This document shows, one piece after another, positions 18,971 to 28,583 of a DNA stretch of 64,000 bases. Within the stretch, counting starts at the first letter, position 1. Each line of letters starts with the position of its first letter. The DNA comes from Flavobacteriaceae bacterium (GTDB lineage: Bacteria; Bacteroidota; Bacteroidia; Flavobacteriales; Flavobacteriaceae). Position numbers and translations under genes: made by a program. The stretch lies in NCBI GenBank assembly GCA_030726725.1, contig JANRDC010000031.1, positions 185,233-249,232 on the forward strand. The letters run 5' to 3'. The notes under the pieces were generated by a model. It made no database searches. It saw only the letters and a list, made by a program, of their open reading frames with translations, and was not told where the DNA came from.

Positions 18971-20689
18971 TCACCAAAAATATCCGACAATAATCGCTGT
19001 GATCACTAGCAAAATCAGCGATAGGATCCTAAAATGTTGGTACCAAGGCAACCCGCGAAACTCTTCGGTGTCCTGGGCGATCATTTCTTTTTTATAGGTG
19101 TATTGATCTACTTTATCTGAAGCAGGAGCAGGGGTAGAAAGACTCACCAACACATGAACCGATACACTGACTACAAATAAGAGATTGGCTTTAGCCAAGA
19201 AGTGGAAATCATTGAGGTAAGGAACCAAGTCAAAACTCAAAGACAAAATCATAAATATTGCCAGGGCAGCACCTACCATTAAACTGGCAAAAGCTCCATG
19301 TGCATTAGCGCGCTTCCAGAATAATCCCAAAACAAACGCAGAGACAATGGGCGGAGAGGTAAAGGCGATCACCAACTGCAGGTAGCTCCAGAGCGAATCA
19401 CTGACGCGCTCAATAAACGGTACCCAAGCTGAAGACAACACCACCAAAACCAAAGTGGCGATTTGTCCGGCGCGCACCAATTGTTTGGAGGTCATCTGAG
19501 GTCTTAACAACTGGATAAAGTCCATGGTGATCAGTGTGGAGGCAGAATTAAAAGTAGCGGAAACTGAAGACATCATGGCCGCCAACAAACCAGCAACCAC
19601 CAAACCTAAAAATCCAGTGGGCAACAATTGAAAAAGAAGTACGGGGTAAGTCAAGTTAGGACAATCCTTTAAATTGCTGCACATGGTTCCATCGGCCAAC
19701 GGATAATTTAAGGTAGAAATGTCCAAATCGTTAAACAACAAAATGGCCAATACCCCTGGAACTACCATCACAAATATCACAGGAAGCTTTAAAAAACCTG
19801 CAAACAAAGCACCCCACCTACCGTGGTTTAGGTTTTTTGCGCCCAAAACTCGTTGCACCATAAACTGGTTGTTGGCCCAAAAGTAAAAGCCCAATAAAGG
19901 CACCCCTGTGAGCAGTCCCCACCAAGGCATAAACTCGTCATTGACCGGTCTGACCAAACTAAACACGGCTTCTGCGGACTCGGGCACATAATGTCCCTGT
20001 GCTGCTTTGTCTCCAAAATTGACTTGGCCAGCGGCAAGCATCTCGTCGAGTCGAGTCATCATCGTATCCCAACCACCCCCTAGGGCGTCAAAAGCGAAAT
20101 AGGTGATAAAGATCGAACCGATCAGCAGCAGAATGGCTTGAATCACCTCGGTCTGAATCACTGAATTTAGCCCGCCTGGAATGGTGTAGGCAGCAGCAGC
20201 AATCGCCAGTGAAATAATGATCACCGTGGAACTCACTTCCGGAAAAAGTAACTTGAGCACTATACTCCCCACATACAGGGCAGCTGCAGTATCGACCAGT
20301 ACATTTCCGACAATGGTGATGAATGAAAAATAATAACGAGACTTTCGGTCGTATCTGCGCTCTAGGAACTCAGGCATGGTATAGACACCTGACCTCAGAT
20401 AAAAAGGCAAAAAGAAAATCGCAAAGAAAATCAACACCACGACGGCATACCATTCGTAGTTGTAGACACTGACGTTGGTTTGGAAGGCATCTGAGGCCAA
20501 TCCCACTAAGGTTGAACTGGAAATATTGGCCGAAAAAAGAGCAATCCCGACAATGGGCCAAGTCATGGTTCTCCCCCCCAGGAAATAGTCTTCCGAAGAA
20601 CTTCTTTTTGATTTGGAGATCCCATAGAGTACAATACCCACGAGATAAACCAAAATCACAATAATATCAATACTGCTTAATGAATTCAT
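18971..20689 (-). CDS. Sodium:solute symporter family protein (SSS/SGLT type)
   Basis: A 572-residue protein with 13-14 predicted helices, typical of SSS transporters. Recognisable segments are YLVGIVLYGISKSKRSSSED-type beginning with YFLGGRTMTWPIVG, the helix GLASDAF, and the core GLLAAMMSSVSATFNSASTL, where the small/hydroxyl residues form the conserved sodium site. The subgroup resembles SGLT-like galactose/inositol symporters, but the substrate cannot be assigned from sequence. The start was placed at the ATG at 20689 (MNSLSSIDIIVILV); a TTG two codons earlier is less likely. It is followed by a strong terminator and is separated from queG by 96 AT-rich bases, so it is probably a single-gene unit. 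Confidence 0.9.
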   Translation of the reverse strand: MNSLSSIDIIVILVYLVGIVLYGISKSKRSSSEDYFLGGRTMTWPIVGIALFSANISSSTLVGLASDAFQTNVSVYNYEWYAVVVLIFFAIFFLPFYLRSGVYTMPEFLERRYDRKSRYYFSFITIVGNVLVDTAAALYVGSIVLKLLFPEVSSTVIIISLAIAAAAYTIPGGLNSVIQTEVIQAILLLIGSIFITYFAFDALGGGWDTMMTRLDEMLAAGQVNFGDKAAQGHYVPESAEAVFSLVRPVNDEFMPWWGLLTGVPLLGFYFWANNQFMVQRVLGAKNLNHGRWGALFAGFLKLPVIFVMVVPGVLAILLFNDLDISTLNYPLADGTMCSNLKDCPNLTYPVLLFQLLPTGFLGLVVAGLLAAMMSSVSATFNSASTLITMDFIQLLRPQMTSKQLVRAGQIATLVLVVLSSAWVPFIERVSDSLWSYLQLVIAFTSPPIVSAFVLGLFWKRANAHGAFASLMVGAALAIFMILSLSFDLVPYLNDFHFLAKANLLFVVSVSVHVLVSLSTPAPASDKVDQYTYKKEMIAQDTEEFRGLPWYQHFRILSLILLVITAIIVGYFW

Positions 20690-20785
20690 AATCAATTGAA
20701 TAAGTGGTGTGTTGGTCGGTTAAATACAGTTTAATTCAGAGTTTTAATATATAGATTTTTCCGTACTGCAAAAAATATATTTCTT

Positions 20786-21724
20786 TTAGTCGTTTTTCTG
20801 TACAAATTCGATGTTGCGCATCAACCCTGAATACTTGGCGCGTTCAAAAGGGGTGTCTTTAAACAGCTCTTTAAAAACCTCATGGGTCAAATCCTTCCAC
20901 TGATCAGCACTGTAGGAAACGTAGGGCCTAGGGGCCAATCGCTGGTCGTTGTGCTGCAGTGAAAAGCGATTCCACGGACACACTTCCTGACACACATCAC
21001 ACCCAAAAATCCAATTGTCCATCTGCCCTTGAAGGGTATCGGGAATTTTGTCTTTCAATTCAATGGTGGCATGAGCGATGCACTTTTGGGCATCTACCAC
21101 TGCTGGCGCAACAATCGCCTGGGTTGGGCAAGCATCCAAACAAGCCCGACAAGTGCCGCAGTGTTGAAAATCTCCTGAGGGCGGATCCACATCCAAGGGA
21201 AGATCCAACAGCAACTCTGCCAAGAAAAAATACGAACCCTTTTTCTTGGACAATAAATTCCCATTTTTACCAATCCAACCTAAGCCAGCACGAGTAGCCC
21301 AAGCTTTTTCAAGCACAGGTGCAGAATCGACAAAGGCTCGGCCAGATACGGCTCCAATATTCAACTCGATAAAACGCAACAGTTCCTTGAGCTTGTCCTT
21401 AACCACCAGATGATAATCCGTCCCGTAGGCGTATCTGGCTACTTTAAATCCGTCCTCAGGGGTTTTATCTTCTGAGTAGTAATTGTAGGAAAGGCTCAGT
21501 ACACTGACCGTGCCTTCAACGAGTAAACGCGGGTCTAGTCGCTTGTCAAAATTTCGCTCCATATAAGACATGGAACCGTGAAACCCTTGGTTTAGCCAAC
21601 GCTCTAAACGAGGCGCTTCTTCCGCTAAAAACCCTGCTCGGGCCACGCCGCAATGCAAAAAGCCAAGGCGCTCAGCCTCAGCCTTGATCAATAATGTGTT
21701 TTTGGTAATCGCAGTTGAATTCAA
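20786..21724 (-). CDS. queG: Epoxyqueuosine reductase
   Basis: Cytoplasmic cobalamin- and iron-sulfur-dependent enzyme of 312 residues that performs the last step of queuosine synthesis on tRNA, reducing epoxyqueuosine. The two [4Fe-4S] clusters are bound by C189, C192, C195 and C199 ([12 protein letters not shown]) together with C215, C242, C245 and C249 (CDVCQEVCP). The catalytic aspartate is D133 in [10 protein letters not shown]. The start is a TTG at 21724 forming a TTGA overlap with the ruvB stop; there is no suitable ATG before the conserved LGFLHCGVA region, so TTG is credible. Neighbour ruvB is co-transcribed. Confidence 0.93.
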   Translation of the reverse strand: MNSTAITKNTLLIKAEAERLGFLHCGVARAGFLAEEAPRLERWLNQGFHGSMSYMERNFDKRLDPRLLVEGTVSVLSLSYNYYSEDKTPEDGFKVARYAYGTDYHLVVKDKLKELLRFIELNIGAVSGRAFVDSAPVLEKAWATRAGLGWIGKNGNLLSKKKGSYFFLAELLLDLPLDVDPPSGDFQHCGTCRACLDACPTQAIVAPAVVDAQKCIAHATIELKDKIPDTLQGQMDNWIFGCDVCQEVCPWNRFSLQHNDQRLAPRPYVSYSADQWKDLTHEVFKELFKDTPFERAKYSGLMRNIEFVQKND

Positions 21725-22743
21725 AACAAGCCGGTTTGCTTGCCTGGATCTATTCGCCCCAAATGTTGGTAGGCCAAGGCAGTGGCCTCTCTTCCCCTAG
21801 GCGTGCGCATCAAAAACCCTTGTTGAATCAAAAAGGGCTCATATACTTCTTCAATAGTCTCCGCGTTTTCTGAAACTGCAGTGGCCAACGTATTGATGCC
21901 CACTGGACCACCTTTAAATTTATCAATCAGGGTAGTCAATATTTTGTTGTCCATTTCGTCCAAGCCAAACTGATCGACATTAAGCGCCTTTAGCCCATAC
22001 TGCGCAATCGGTTGATCGATACGGCCATTGCCTTTGATTTGGGCAAAATCGCGCACCCTGCGCAATAGCGCATTGCAAATCCTTGGGGTACCTCTACTGC
22101 GACCCGCTATTTCGATGGCAGCAGACAAGTCGATATCCGTTTTTAAAATAGCAGCGCTGCGCACGGCAATGGTCGACAACAGCTCGGTGGAATAATACTC
22201 CAGTCTGGATTGTATGCCAAAACGAGCCCGCATCGGTGCAGTGAGCAGTCCAGAACGCGTGGTGGCCCCAATCAAGGTAAACGGATTTAAGTTGATTTGA
22301 ACAGATCGGGCATTAGGGCCACTTTCGATCATGATGTCGATCTTAAAGTCTTCCATGGCCGAGTATAAATACTCTTCAATCACTGGAGACAACCGATGGA
22401 TTTCATCGATAAACAAAACATCTCTGGGTTCTAAATTGGTCAATAATCCAGCTAGGTCTCCGGGCTTGTCCAACACAGGACCTGAGGTGATTTTGATGCC
22501 CACCCCTAACTCATGGGCCAATATATGCGCGAGTGTAGTTTTACCCAAACCAGGAGGGCCGTGAAGCAAAGTATGGTCTAGAGCTTCTTCGCGCAAATTA
22601 GCTGCTTGCACAAACACCTGTAGATTCTCTAAAACCTTCTCCTGTCCTGTAAAATCATCAAAACGCAAAGGCCTCAGGGCCTTTTCTATATCTACTTCTT
22701 CTTTAGACAGGTGATCCCCACTCGGGTTCAAGTATTCATTCAT
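21721..22743 (-). CDS. ruvB: Holliday junction branch migration ATPase RuvB
   Basis: AAA+ motor of 340 residues, standard length. Walker A is GPPGLGKTT (62-70), Walker B LFIDEIHR (110-117), sensor 1 lies in [11 protein letters not shown], the arginine finger in MRARFG, and a winged-helix DNA-binding domain forms the last 80 residues (ending near [16 protein letters not shown]). It pumps DNA through the RuvA-bound junction. It follows the GIN-domain gene by 18 bases and couples to queG through a 4-base overlap. Confidence 0.98.
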   Translation of the reverse strand: MNEYLNPSGDHLSKEEVDIEKALRPLRFDDFTGQEKVLENLQVFVQAANLREEALDHTLLHGPPGLGKTTLAHILAHELGVGIKITSGPVLDKPGDLAGLLTNLEPRDVLFIDEIHRLSPVIEEYLYSAMEDFKIDIMIESGPNARSVQINLNPFTLIGATTRSGLLTAPMRARFGIQSRLEYYSTELLSTIAVRSAAILKTDIDLSAAIEIAGRSRGTPRICNALLRRVRDFAQIKGNGRIDQPIAQYGLKALNVDQFGLDEMDNKILTTLIDKFKGGPVGINTLATAVSENAETIEEVYEPFLIQQGFLMRTPRGREATALAYQHLGRIDPGKQTGLF

Positions 22744-22761
22744 CCGCGCTAATTATATGCG

Positions 22762-23592
22762 TTAAAACTCTTTTTTAATCAGCTGAGCGCGATCAGAAAA
22801 AACTGGTAAGACCACTTCGGGCACCCCGTATAACTTAGTGATCGCATCACCGGAAAGCGACAACTCAACTTTTTGTGTGGCCGTTAGTGTGGCAGAAGTA
22901 CTCCCTTGCTGAATCCATGTAATTAAACCAGCATTGAGTTCAATACCATCAAAATCAGCCTCCCCTTTCAATACCCCACTCAATGAAGCTGTATCTCCAG
23001 AAAGCCTGACTTGGGTGCGATCGGCTTGTGACAGTGAAATTTGGGCAATATCTCCATGTACTGCTGAAACAGATCTATCAGAAACTGTTAAGGTCAGCGA
23101 AGACCATTTGGTATTGGAATCTAAACGACTCCTGTCCGTTAAGGTTGCCTTGAAGTTACCTCCCACACCGTTGGCGACAAAACCAGCATTCCCATGAAGT
23201 ACCAAGGACAAATCAGCAACTTCAGGAGTCACAAAGGCATCGATGGTGCCCGATTGTATTTCAATGGATTGGATACCTGGTGTAAACAAATCGATATCGA
23301 GTTGTTTGCGCGCCTTAACCTCGTAATAGGTGGAGATGGTTAACACCCGATCAACGACTTCAAAGTGAAAAACGGGTGCAAGATTGTCATCGGCAGTAAA
23401 TACCACTTTTGACTCAGGAGCGATTTTTAAGTGAATATTGGCCTCGTCTAGCAATACGATGCGGTCATAGGCTTCAAGAGGGATAGATGTTTGGGTCACA
23501 TTTCTGCTCCCAGCAATGGTCGGTTTCTTTTGGCCGTAAGACCAGGCTGTAAACAGCAAGAAAAAAAGAATGGTTCGATAGCGTAAAGCCAT
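22762..23592 (-). CDS. Secreted GIN-domain (DUF2807) protein
   Basis: A 276-residue exported protein: signal peptide about 1-20 (ending AWSYG|QKK) and then repeated short beta-strand segments rich in S, T, G and D (for example SLVLHGNAGFVANGVGG, LTVSDRSVSAVHGD, ISLSQADRTQVRLSG), which form the right-handed beta-helix-like putative auto-transporter adhesin head GIN domain. Members are widespread in Bacteroidota and of unknown function. Located first in an apparent GIN-ruvB-queG unit; the association with DNA repair genes is probably positional only. Confidence 0.82.
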   Translation of the reverse strand: MALRYRTILFFLLFTAWSYGQKKPTIAGSRNVTQTSIPLEAYDRIVLLDEANIHLKIAPESKVVFTADDNLAPVFHFEVVDRVLTISTYYEVKARKQLDIDLFTPGIQSIEIQSGTIDAFVTPEVADLSLVLHGNAGFVANGVGGNFKATLTDRSRLDSNTKWSSLTLTVSDRSVSAVHGDIAQISLSQADRTQVRLSGDTASLSGVLKGEADFDGIELNAGLITWIQQGSTSATLTATQKVELSLSGDAITKLYGVPEVVLPVFSDRAQLIKKEF

Positions 23593-23639
23593 AGTAGTAG
23601 GATTTGGTAGAAGATAAAGTTAATTCATCTTGAGGGATA

Positions 23640-23664
23640 AAAAAAGCCCCGTAAACGGGGCTTT
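23640..23664 (-). terminator. Intrinsic terminator after ctaD
   Basis: The 9-bp stem AAAGCCCCG-TAAA-CGGGGCTTT (23643-23664) followed on the minus strand by T residues marks the end of the act-cta operon, directly behind the ctaD stop. Confidence 0.88.
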
Positions 23665-23667
23665 GTA

Positions 23668-25485
23668 TTAATGGTGAAGAACTTCCTCATCTGGCCCCAT
23701 GGGCTCAGTCTGTGGAATAAAATCTTGCCCGGCTATGATGTACTCACCGGATTTGCCGGTTTTAGAATAATCGTAGGCCCAACGGTGTACTTCAGGAATT
23801 TCACCAGGCCAGTTACCGTGTATGTGCTCCACAGGAGTTGTCCACTCCAATGTGTTCGAATTCCAAGGGTTTTGGGTAGCCTTCTTGCCAAAATAAATAC
23901 TGGAAATAAAATTGTACACAAAAACCAACTGCACCAAGGCAGCGATAATGGCAAATACCGTGATCAACACTTGAAGATTAGTCAATTCATCGAACATCGG
24001 GAATGCCGTGTTTTCGTAATATCTTCGAGGAACTCCAGCCATACCGACGAAGTGCATCGGGAAGAACACTCCATAGGACGCCACAGCGGTCACCCAGAAA
24101 TGCACATAACCGAGGTTCTTATTCATCATGCGACCAAACATCTTGGGGAACCAGTGGTATACCCCGGCAAATAAGCCGTAAAGCGCAGAAATACCCATTA
24201 CCAAGTGGAAGTGAGCTACCACAAAATAAGTGTCGTGTACATTGATATCCAAGGTGCTATCTCCCAAAACAATACCGGTCAATCCACCTGTGATAAAAGT
24301 GGAAACCAATCCGATGGAGAACAACATCGCAGGATTCATCTGCAAATTACCCTTCCAAAGCGTAGTGATGTAATTAAATGCCTTTACCGCTGAAGGTATA
24401 GCGATCAACAGTGTAGTAAAGGTGAACACAGAACCTAAGAACGGGTTCATCCCTGAAACGAACATGTGGTGACCCCAAACAATAGTGGACAAGAATGCAA
24501 TCGCAATAATGGAAGTAACCATCGCGCGATAGCCAAAAATAGGTTTGCGGGCATTGGTCGACATCACCTCTGAGGTAATTCCTAATGCAGGCAGCAAAAC
24601 AATGTACACCTCAGGGTGACCCAAGAACCAGAACAAGTGTTCGTACAATACAGGGCTTCCTCCTTGATAGTGCAATACTTCGCCTTGGATAAAGATATCT
24701 GAAAGGAAAAATGAAGTGCCAAAGCTTCGGTCCATGATCAACAACAAAGCAGCGGATAATAGTACTGGGAAAGATACGACACCGATGATGGCAGTAACAA
24801 AAAATGCCCAAATAGTCAGAGGAAGACGGGTCATGGACATTCCTTTGGTGCGCAGGTTGATCACGGTCACGATGTAGTTAAGAGAACCCAAAAGCGAAGA
24901 GGCAATAAATATAGCCATGGAAACCAACCAAAGAGTCATCCCCAATCCAGATCCAGACTGAGCCATGGGAAGCGCAGAAAGAGGGGGGTAAACTGTCCAA
25001 CCAGCTGATGCAGGACCTGACTCCACAAACAAAGAGGAAATCATGATGGCGGAGGACAAGAAGAACAACCAGTAGGAAACCATGTTTAGGAAACCAGAGG
25101 CCATATCGCGAGCACCGATCTGCAAGGGTATTAACAAGTTGCTAAACGTACCGGATAGTCCGGCAGTCAACACAAAAAACACCATGATGGTACCGTGAAT
25201 CGTCACCAAAGAAAGGTAGATATCTGCATCCATGACCCCGTCAGGAGCCCATTTGCCCAAAAGCGCTTCAAAAATGGGGAAAGACTGTCCAGGCCAAGCC
25301 AACTGCATTCTGAACAGAATAGACATCGCAATACCAATAAATCCCATAATCAAACCAGTGATTAAGTACTGTTTAGCGATCATTTTGTGATCCATGCTAA
25401 ATATGTACTTGGTGATAAAGGTTTCCTTATGGTGGTGGTGTCCGTGGTCGTGGTCTTCTACGTGATCGTGAGCGTGTGCAGACAT
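23668..25485 (-). CDS. ctaD: Cytochrome c oxidase subunit I
   Basis: Catalytic heme-copper subunit of 605 residues with 12 core helices. It carries the GHPEVY motif (glutamate of the D-proton channel and the tyrosine cross-linked to the CuB histidine), the paired CuB histidines in WGHHMF, and the heme a/a3 histidines in HDTYFVVAHFHLVMG, which places it in the A1-type aa3 family. The N-terminus is unusual: nine histidines in the first 20 residues (HAHDH...HGHHHH) before the first helix. The start is the ATG at 25485 (MSAHAHDH); a TTG three codons upstream is ignored. It follows ctaC by 31 bases and ends the act-cta operon. It receives electrons from CtaC and pumps protons. Confidence 0.97.
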   Translation of the reverse strand: MSAHAHDHVEDHDHGHHHHKETFITKYIFSMDHKMIAKQYLITGLIMGFIGIAMSILFRMQLAWPGQSFPIFEALLGKWAPDGVMDADIYLSLVTIHGTIMVFFVLTAGLSGTFSNLLIPLQIGARDMASGFLNMVSYWLFFLSSAIMISSLFVESGPASAGWTVYPPLSALPMAQSGSGLGMTLWLVSMAIFIASSLLGSLNYIVTVINLRTKGMSMTRLPLTIWAFFVTAIIGVVSFPVLLSAALLLIMDRSFGTSFFLSDIFIQGEVLHYQGGSPVLYEHLFWFLGHPEVYIVLLPALGITSEVMSTNARKPIFGYRAMVTSIIAIAFLSTIVWGHHMFVSGMNPFLGSVFTFTTLLIAIPSAVKAFNYITTLWKGNLQMNPAMLFSIGLVSTFITGGLTGIVLGDSTLDINVHDTYFVVAHFHLVMGISALYGLFAGVYHWFPKMFGRMMNKNLGYVHFWVTAVASYGVFFPMHFVGMAGVPRRYYENTAFPMFDELTNLQVLITVFAIIAALVQLVFVYNFISSIYFGKKATQNPWNSNTLEWTTPVEHIHGNWPGEIPEVHRWAYDYSKTGKSGEYIIAGQDFIPQTEPMGPDEEVLHH

Positions 25486-25516
25486 AGGTATCAATTTAAA
25501 CTGTAAGGCGTTTTAA

Positions 25517-26614
25517 TTATTCAATTGTTGGTTCAGCTTCCACTTCAGTCGTTGCTGTAGTATCTTTTTGCATGGATGCCCCAAAGGTCATTTGTTCAGC
25601 AAGCCATTTTTGATAATCTTCAGGGGTATCTACTACAATTTTCATTTGCATGTTGTAGTGTGATTTGCCGCAAATTTTATTGCAGAGCAATACATAATCA
25701 AACTCCCATGGATCGTTGTTGGGAATTCCTTGGGCTGCACGTTCAGCGCGCAAAGCATTGGTTCGCTTGACTTTTTCAATCGTCTCAGGACGTTGACGCA
25801 TTTCTGCCGTAGTCTCAGTGGGTGTAAACGCAAACTCAGTGATCATACCTGGAACACAGTTCATCTGCGCGCGGAAATGCGGCATGTAAGCTGAATGCAG
25901 TACATCTTGAGAACGCATTTTAAACAATACTTTTTGACCTACTGGGATGTGTAATTCTTTAGCGACGATGTCATCAGCAGCATTGGGATCTTGAGTATCC
26001 ACCCCAAGTATATTGGCGTTGTCGATATCGATCAGTCGAACATTAGCGTCTCCCAGCACATTGTCAGCTCCTGCGTAACGAGCAGTCCAGTTAAACTGCT
26101 GTGCGTACAACTCGATCACGATGGGATCCTCACCCTCTTTGGGGTTCATGATGTCATTCCAGGTATACAAGCCCCATAGAATAAGTCCTGTCAAAACAAC
26201 GACGGGGATTGAAGTCCAAATTAATTCCAGCTTGTTGTTATCGGCAAAGTACAGGGCTTTTTGACCAGCTTTACCTCTGTATTTAAATGCGAAATAGTGA
26301 AGCAATACTTGTGTGATCGCCATCACCAAGAAAATGATCACAAAAGACACCAACATCAAGTTGTCGTATTCAGCTCCGTGTTCTGAGGATGCGGCAGGCA
26401 ACAAGAACTTCCCGTACTTGTAAAAGCTAAAGAATGTGAGCCCGTAAATAAATACCAAAAAGGCAAACATCAAATAACCATTGTTTTGGTTGTCCTGGTC
26501 ATTTGCGATTTGAGTAGGCTCAGACTTCATCTGAGAAAGTTGAAAAATCTTGGTTAATTGCCAAATGGCCAAACCGACTAAGGCAACTACAGCTATGGAT
26601 AATAAAACAGTCAT
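25517..26614 (-). CDS. ctaC: Cytochrome c oxidase subunit II
   Basis: A 365-residue subunit II. It has four predicted helices (about 3-20, 47-66, 84-108 and 128-150), more than the usual two, and then the periplasmic cupredoxin domain. CuA ligands are H240 (VLHSAY), C311 and C315, H319 and M322 (CNKICGKSHYNM). The residue between the cysteines that is glutamate in most families is lysine here (K313). About 35 extra residues (roughly 268-302, rich in E, R and A) lie between FAFTPTE and the CuA loop. I believe both features recur in Bacteroidota. No fused cytochrome c domain is present, consistent with electrons coming from the ActA/ActE hemes. Confidence 0.95.
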   Translation of the reverse strand: MTVLLSIAVVALVGLAIWQLTKIFQLSQMKSEPTQIANDQDNQNNGYLMFAFLVFIYGLTFFSFYKYGKFLLPAASSEHGAEYDNLMLVSFVIIFLVMAITQVLLHYFAFKYRGKAGQKALYFADNNKLELIWTSIPVVVLTGLILWGLYTWNDIMNPKEGEDPIVIELYAQQFNWTARYAGADNVLGDANVRLIDIDNANILGVDTQDPNAADDIVAKELHIPVGQKVLFKMRSQDVLHSAYMPHFRAQMNCVPGMITEFAFTPTETTAEMRQRPETIEKVKRTNALRAERAAQGIPNNDPWEFDYVLLCNKICGKSHYNMQMKIVVDTPEDYQKWLAEQMTFGASMQKDTTATTEVEAEPTIE

Positions 26615-26636
26615 CGATACAATAGATTACTTGATA

Positions 26637-28007
26637 TTAGTAATGAAAATGTTTGCTCTCTTCGATCAGCGGGTGATTTTTGGGAGAAATTGGTGCGCTA
26701 GCGATGGAGGTAAAGACAACAAAAATGAACAAACCGGCAAAGAAAGCAACAGCAGCCAACTCAGTAAGTCCAAAAGAAGCTTGATCACCCACAGTAGCTG
26801 GCATAATCATGTGGTATACATCAAAATAGTGGCCCACAAGAATAACGATACCCGTAATCACAACTAGCCAGTTAAGTCGTTTGTAGTCGCTGTTCATCAA
26901 AAGCAGTAATGGCAGCAGGAAGTTCATGGCAACCATACCGAAATAACCCACTTTGAAGTCTTCGATACGGGTGACAAAATAGGTCACTTCTTCAGGGATA
27001 TTAGAATACCAGATCAACATGAACTGAGAGAACCACAAATAGGTCCAGAACACGCTGATACCAAACATAAACTTAGCCAAGTCATGAATATGACTATCGT
27101 TTACCTCAGCAAGCAATCCTTTTGACTTCAGGTAGATAGTCACCATAGCGATTACGGTGATCCCTGATACAAACAAGGAGGCAAATACGTACCATCCAAA
27201 CAAAGTACTGAACCAGTGAGGATCAACACTCATGATCCAATCCCAAGACATCATTGATTCAGAAATCAAGAACAACACCAAAAAGGCAGCAGACAATCTA
27301 AAGTTTTTCACAAAAGATCCGGTGGTCGTATCATGGTCTTCTGCCAAAGACAACTTGCGCGAAAGTTTTTGATAACCAATCCAGATACCTAGGTAAATCA
27401 CAGAGCGAATCAAGAAACCAGGAACGTTCAAGAAACCAGATTTGCCTTGAATCAATTCGTCGTGAGCGACAACCTCAGGATCCATCCAAACAAAAAGATG
27501 GTTAAAATGCATAGAGGTCAACACTAAAATCACCAACAACAATAAGCCACCAGGCAATAAGTAAGCAGTGATACCCTCCATAACCCTAAACAGCAAAGGT
27601 GACCAACCGGCTTGTGCAGCGCGGTTAATACCGTAGAATGCCAGAACACCTAAGGCGATCATCAAGGCAAATAATGCCGCAACATAAATTGCCGCCCAAG
27701 GTTTGTTTTGCAATTGATGCAACAAATGGGTGTCGTGATCAGCGCTGTGCGACGCCTCAGCCGAAGACTCATGTTCAGCCGCTCCGCCTACTTCTACTTC
27801 GTGGCCTTCGATGATCACCACTTGTTTTTCGTGGGCAGGTGCCTGATCGTGGGCAGCAGTTTCCCCATGTGTATCATGAGAGGCTACCATTGATTTTGCT
27901 TGCTCAACAGTCTTGGGGGCAGACCATAAACCCAGGGCCATACCCAAAGCACCGAGTACCATAAGTACCAGGGCAAAAGTTTTTAGACGCTTAGAAAAAG
28001 TATACAT
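26637..28007 (-). CDS. actF: Alternative complex III subunit ActF (quinol:cytochrome c oxidoreductase)
   Basis: A 456-residue membrane protein with about ten helices, homologous to ActC/NrfD-type quinone-binding subunits but lacking the full NrfD pattern; segments such as SDYKRLNWLV and MSWDWIMSVDPHWFSTLFGWY are characteristic of ActF. Between the first and second helices (about residues 44-97) lies a charged loop with ten histidines (for example SHSADHDTHLLH). In known alternative complex III structures ActF packs against ActC and may contribute a proton path. It is 10 bases downstream of actE and 22 bases upstream of ctaC, so the complex and the oxidase are co-expressed. Confidence 0.92.
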   Translation of the reverse strand: MYTFSKRLKTFALVLMVLGALGMALGLWSAPKTVEQAKSMVASHDTHGETAAHDQAPAHEKQVVIIEGHEVEVGGAAEHESSAEASHSADHDTHLLHQLQNKPWAAIYVAALFALMIALGVLAFYGINRAAQAGWSPLLFRVMEGITAYLLPGGLLLLVILVLTSMHFNHLFVWMDPEVVAHDELIQGKSGFLNVPGFLIRSVIYLGIWIGYQKLSRKLSLAEDHDTTTGSFVKNFRLSAAFLVLFLISESMMSWDWIMSVDPHWFSTLFGWYVFASLFVSGITVIAMVTIYLKSKGLLAEVNDSHIHDLAKFMFGISVFWTYLWFSQFMLIWYSNIPEEVTYFVTRIEDFKVGYFGMVAMNFLLPLLLLMNSDYKRLNWLVVITGIVILVGHYFDVYHMIMPATVGDQASFGLTELAAVAFFAGLFIFVVFTSIASAPISPKNHPLIEESKHFHY

Positions 28008-28017
28008 GTTGAACAGA

Positions 28018-28578
28018 TTATTTTGTTAATTCTTGTTTGAGTTGCATCACGTAATTGGCCACTAACCAACGCTCATCTTCGCTGAGCTGAGAGGCGTATG
28101 AACCCATGGCGTTAATACCGTAATAGATCACGTGATAAGTACTGCCCACGGTGATATCCCTAGCAGCATCCGCATAGCTGGGGACGCCGAGAATTTTCTC
28201 CCTTTGCACTAAAGTACCTTGTCCATCTCCTTTAGTTCCGTGGCAGGTTGCGCAATAAGCATCGTAAAGGGCTTTACCAGAGGCAGCAGCCTCTTCATTA
28301 AAGTCAACCACTGGATTGGTCAAATTGCGCGAAGCTAATTTGCCATCAATGGTATTGTCCAATTCGTAAGGTATGTGCCCACGAGCAATGGTATGGGGCG
28401 CAGGTAGTCCAGCAGCAGTCCCGTTGGGCAAGAAAGGAACGGCTTGATAGGTTTCGTAACCTACAGGGTGGTACATATCCGGGAAATACTCGAAGTTGCG
28501 CTTGGTGTTGTCTGTGTGACAAGACACCAAAAGCAGCGAGCTCAACAAAAGACCTAAGATTTTTTTCATATCGTTCAT
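28018..28578 (-). CDS. actE: Alternative complex III subunit ActE, monoheme c-type lipoprotein
   Basis: A 186-residue periplasmic c-type cytochrome with a lipoprotein signal: LLLVSC places the lipidated cysteine at residue 20. The single heme motif is CATCH (C109, C112, H113) in ALYDAYCATCHGTKGDGQG; the methionine in INAMGSYASQL is the likely sixth ligand. ActE sits beside ActA and passes electrons to the oxidase. Two in-frame ATGs exist (28578 and 28569); the second gives MKKILGLLLSS, a more typical signal peptide, so the start may be three codons shorter than given. Five bases separate it from actD. Confidence 0.94.
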   Translation of the reverse strand: MNDMKKILGLLLSSLLLVSCHTDNTKRNFEYFPDMYHPVGYETYQAVPFLPNGTAAGLPAPHTIARGHIPYELDNTIDGKLASRNLTNPVVDFNEEAAASGKALYDAYCATCHGTKGDGQGTLVQREKILGVPSYADAARDITVGSTYHVIYYGINAMGSYASQLSEDERWLVANYVMQLKQELTK

Positions 28579-28583
28579 GGTAC

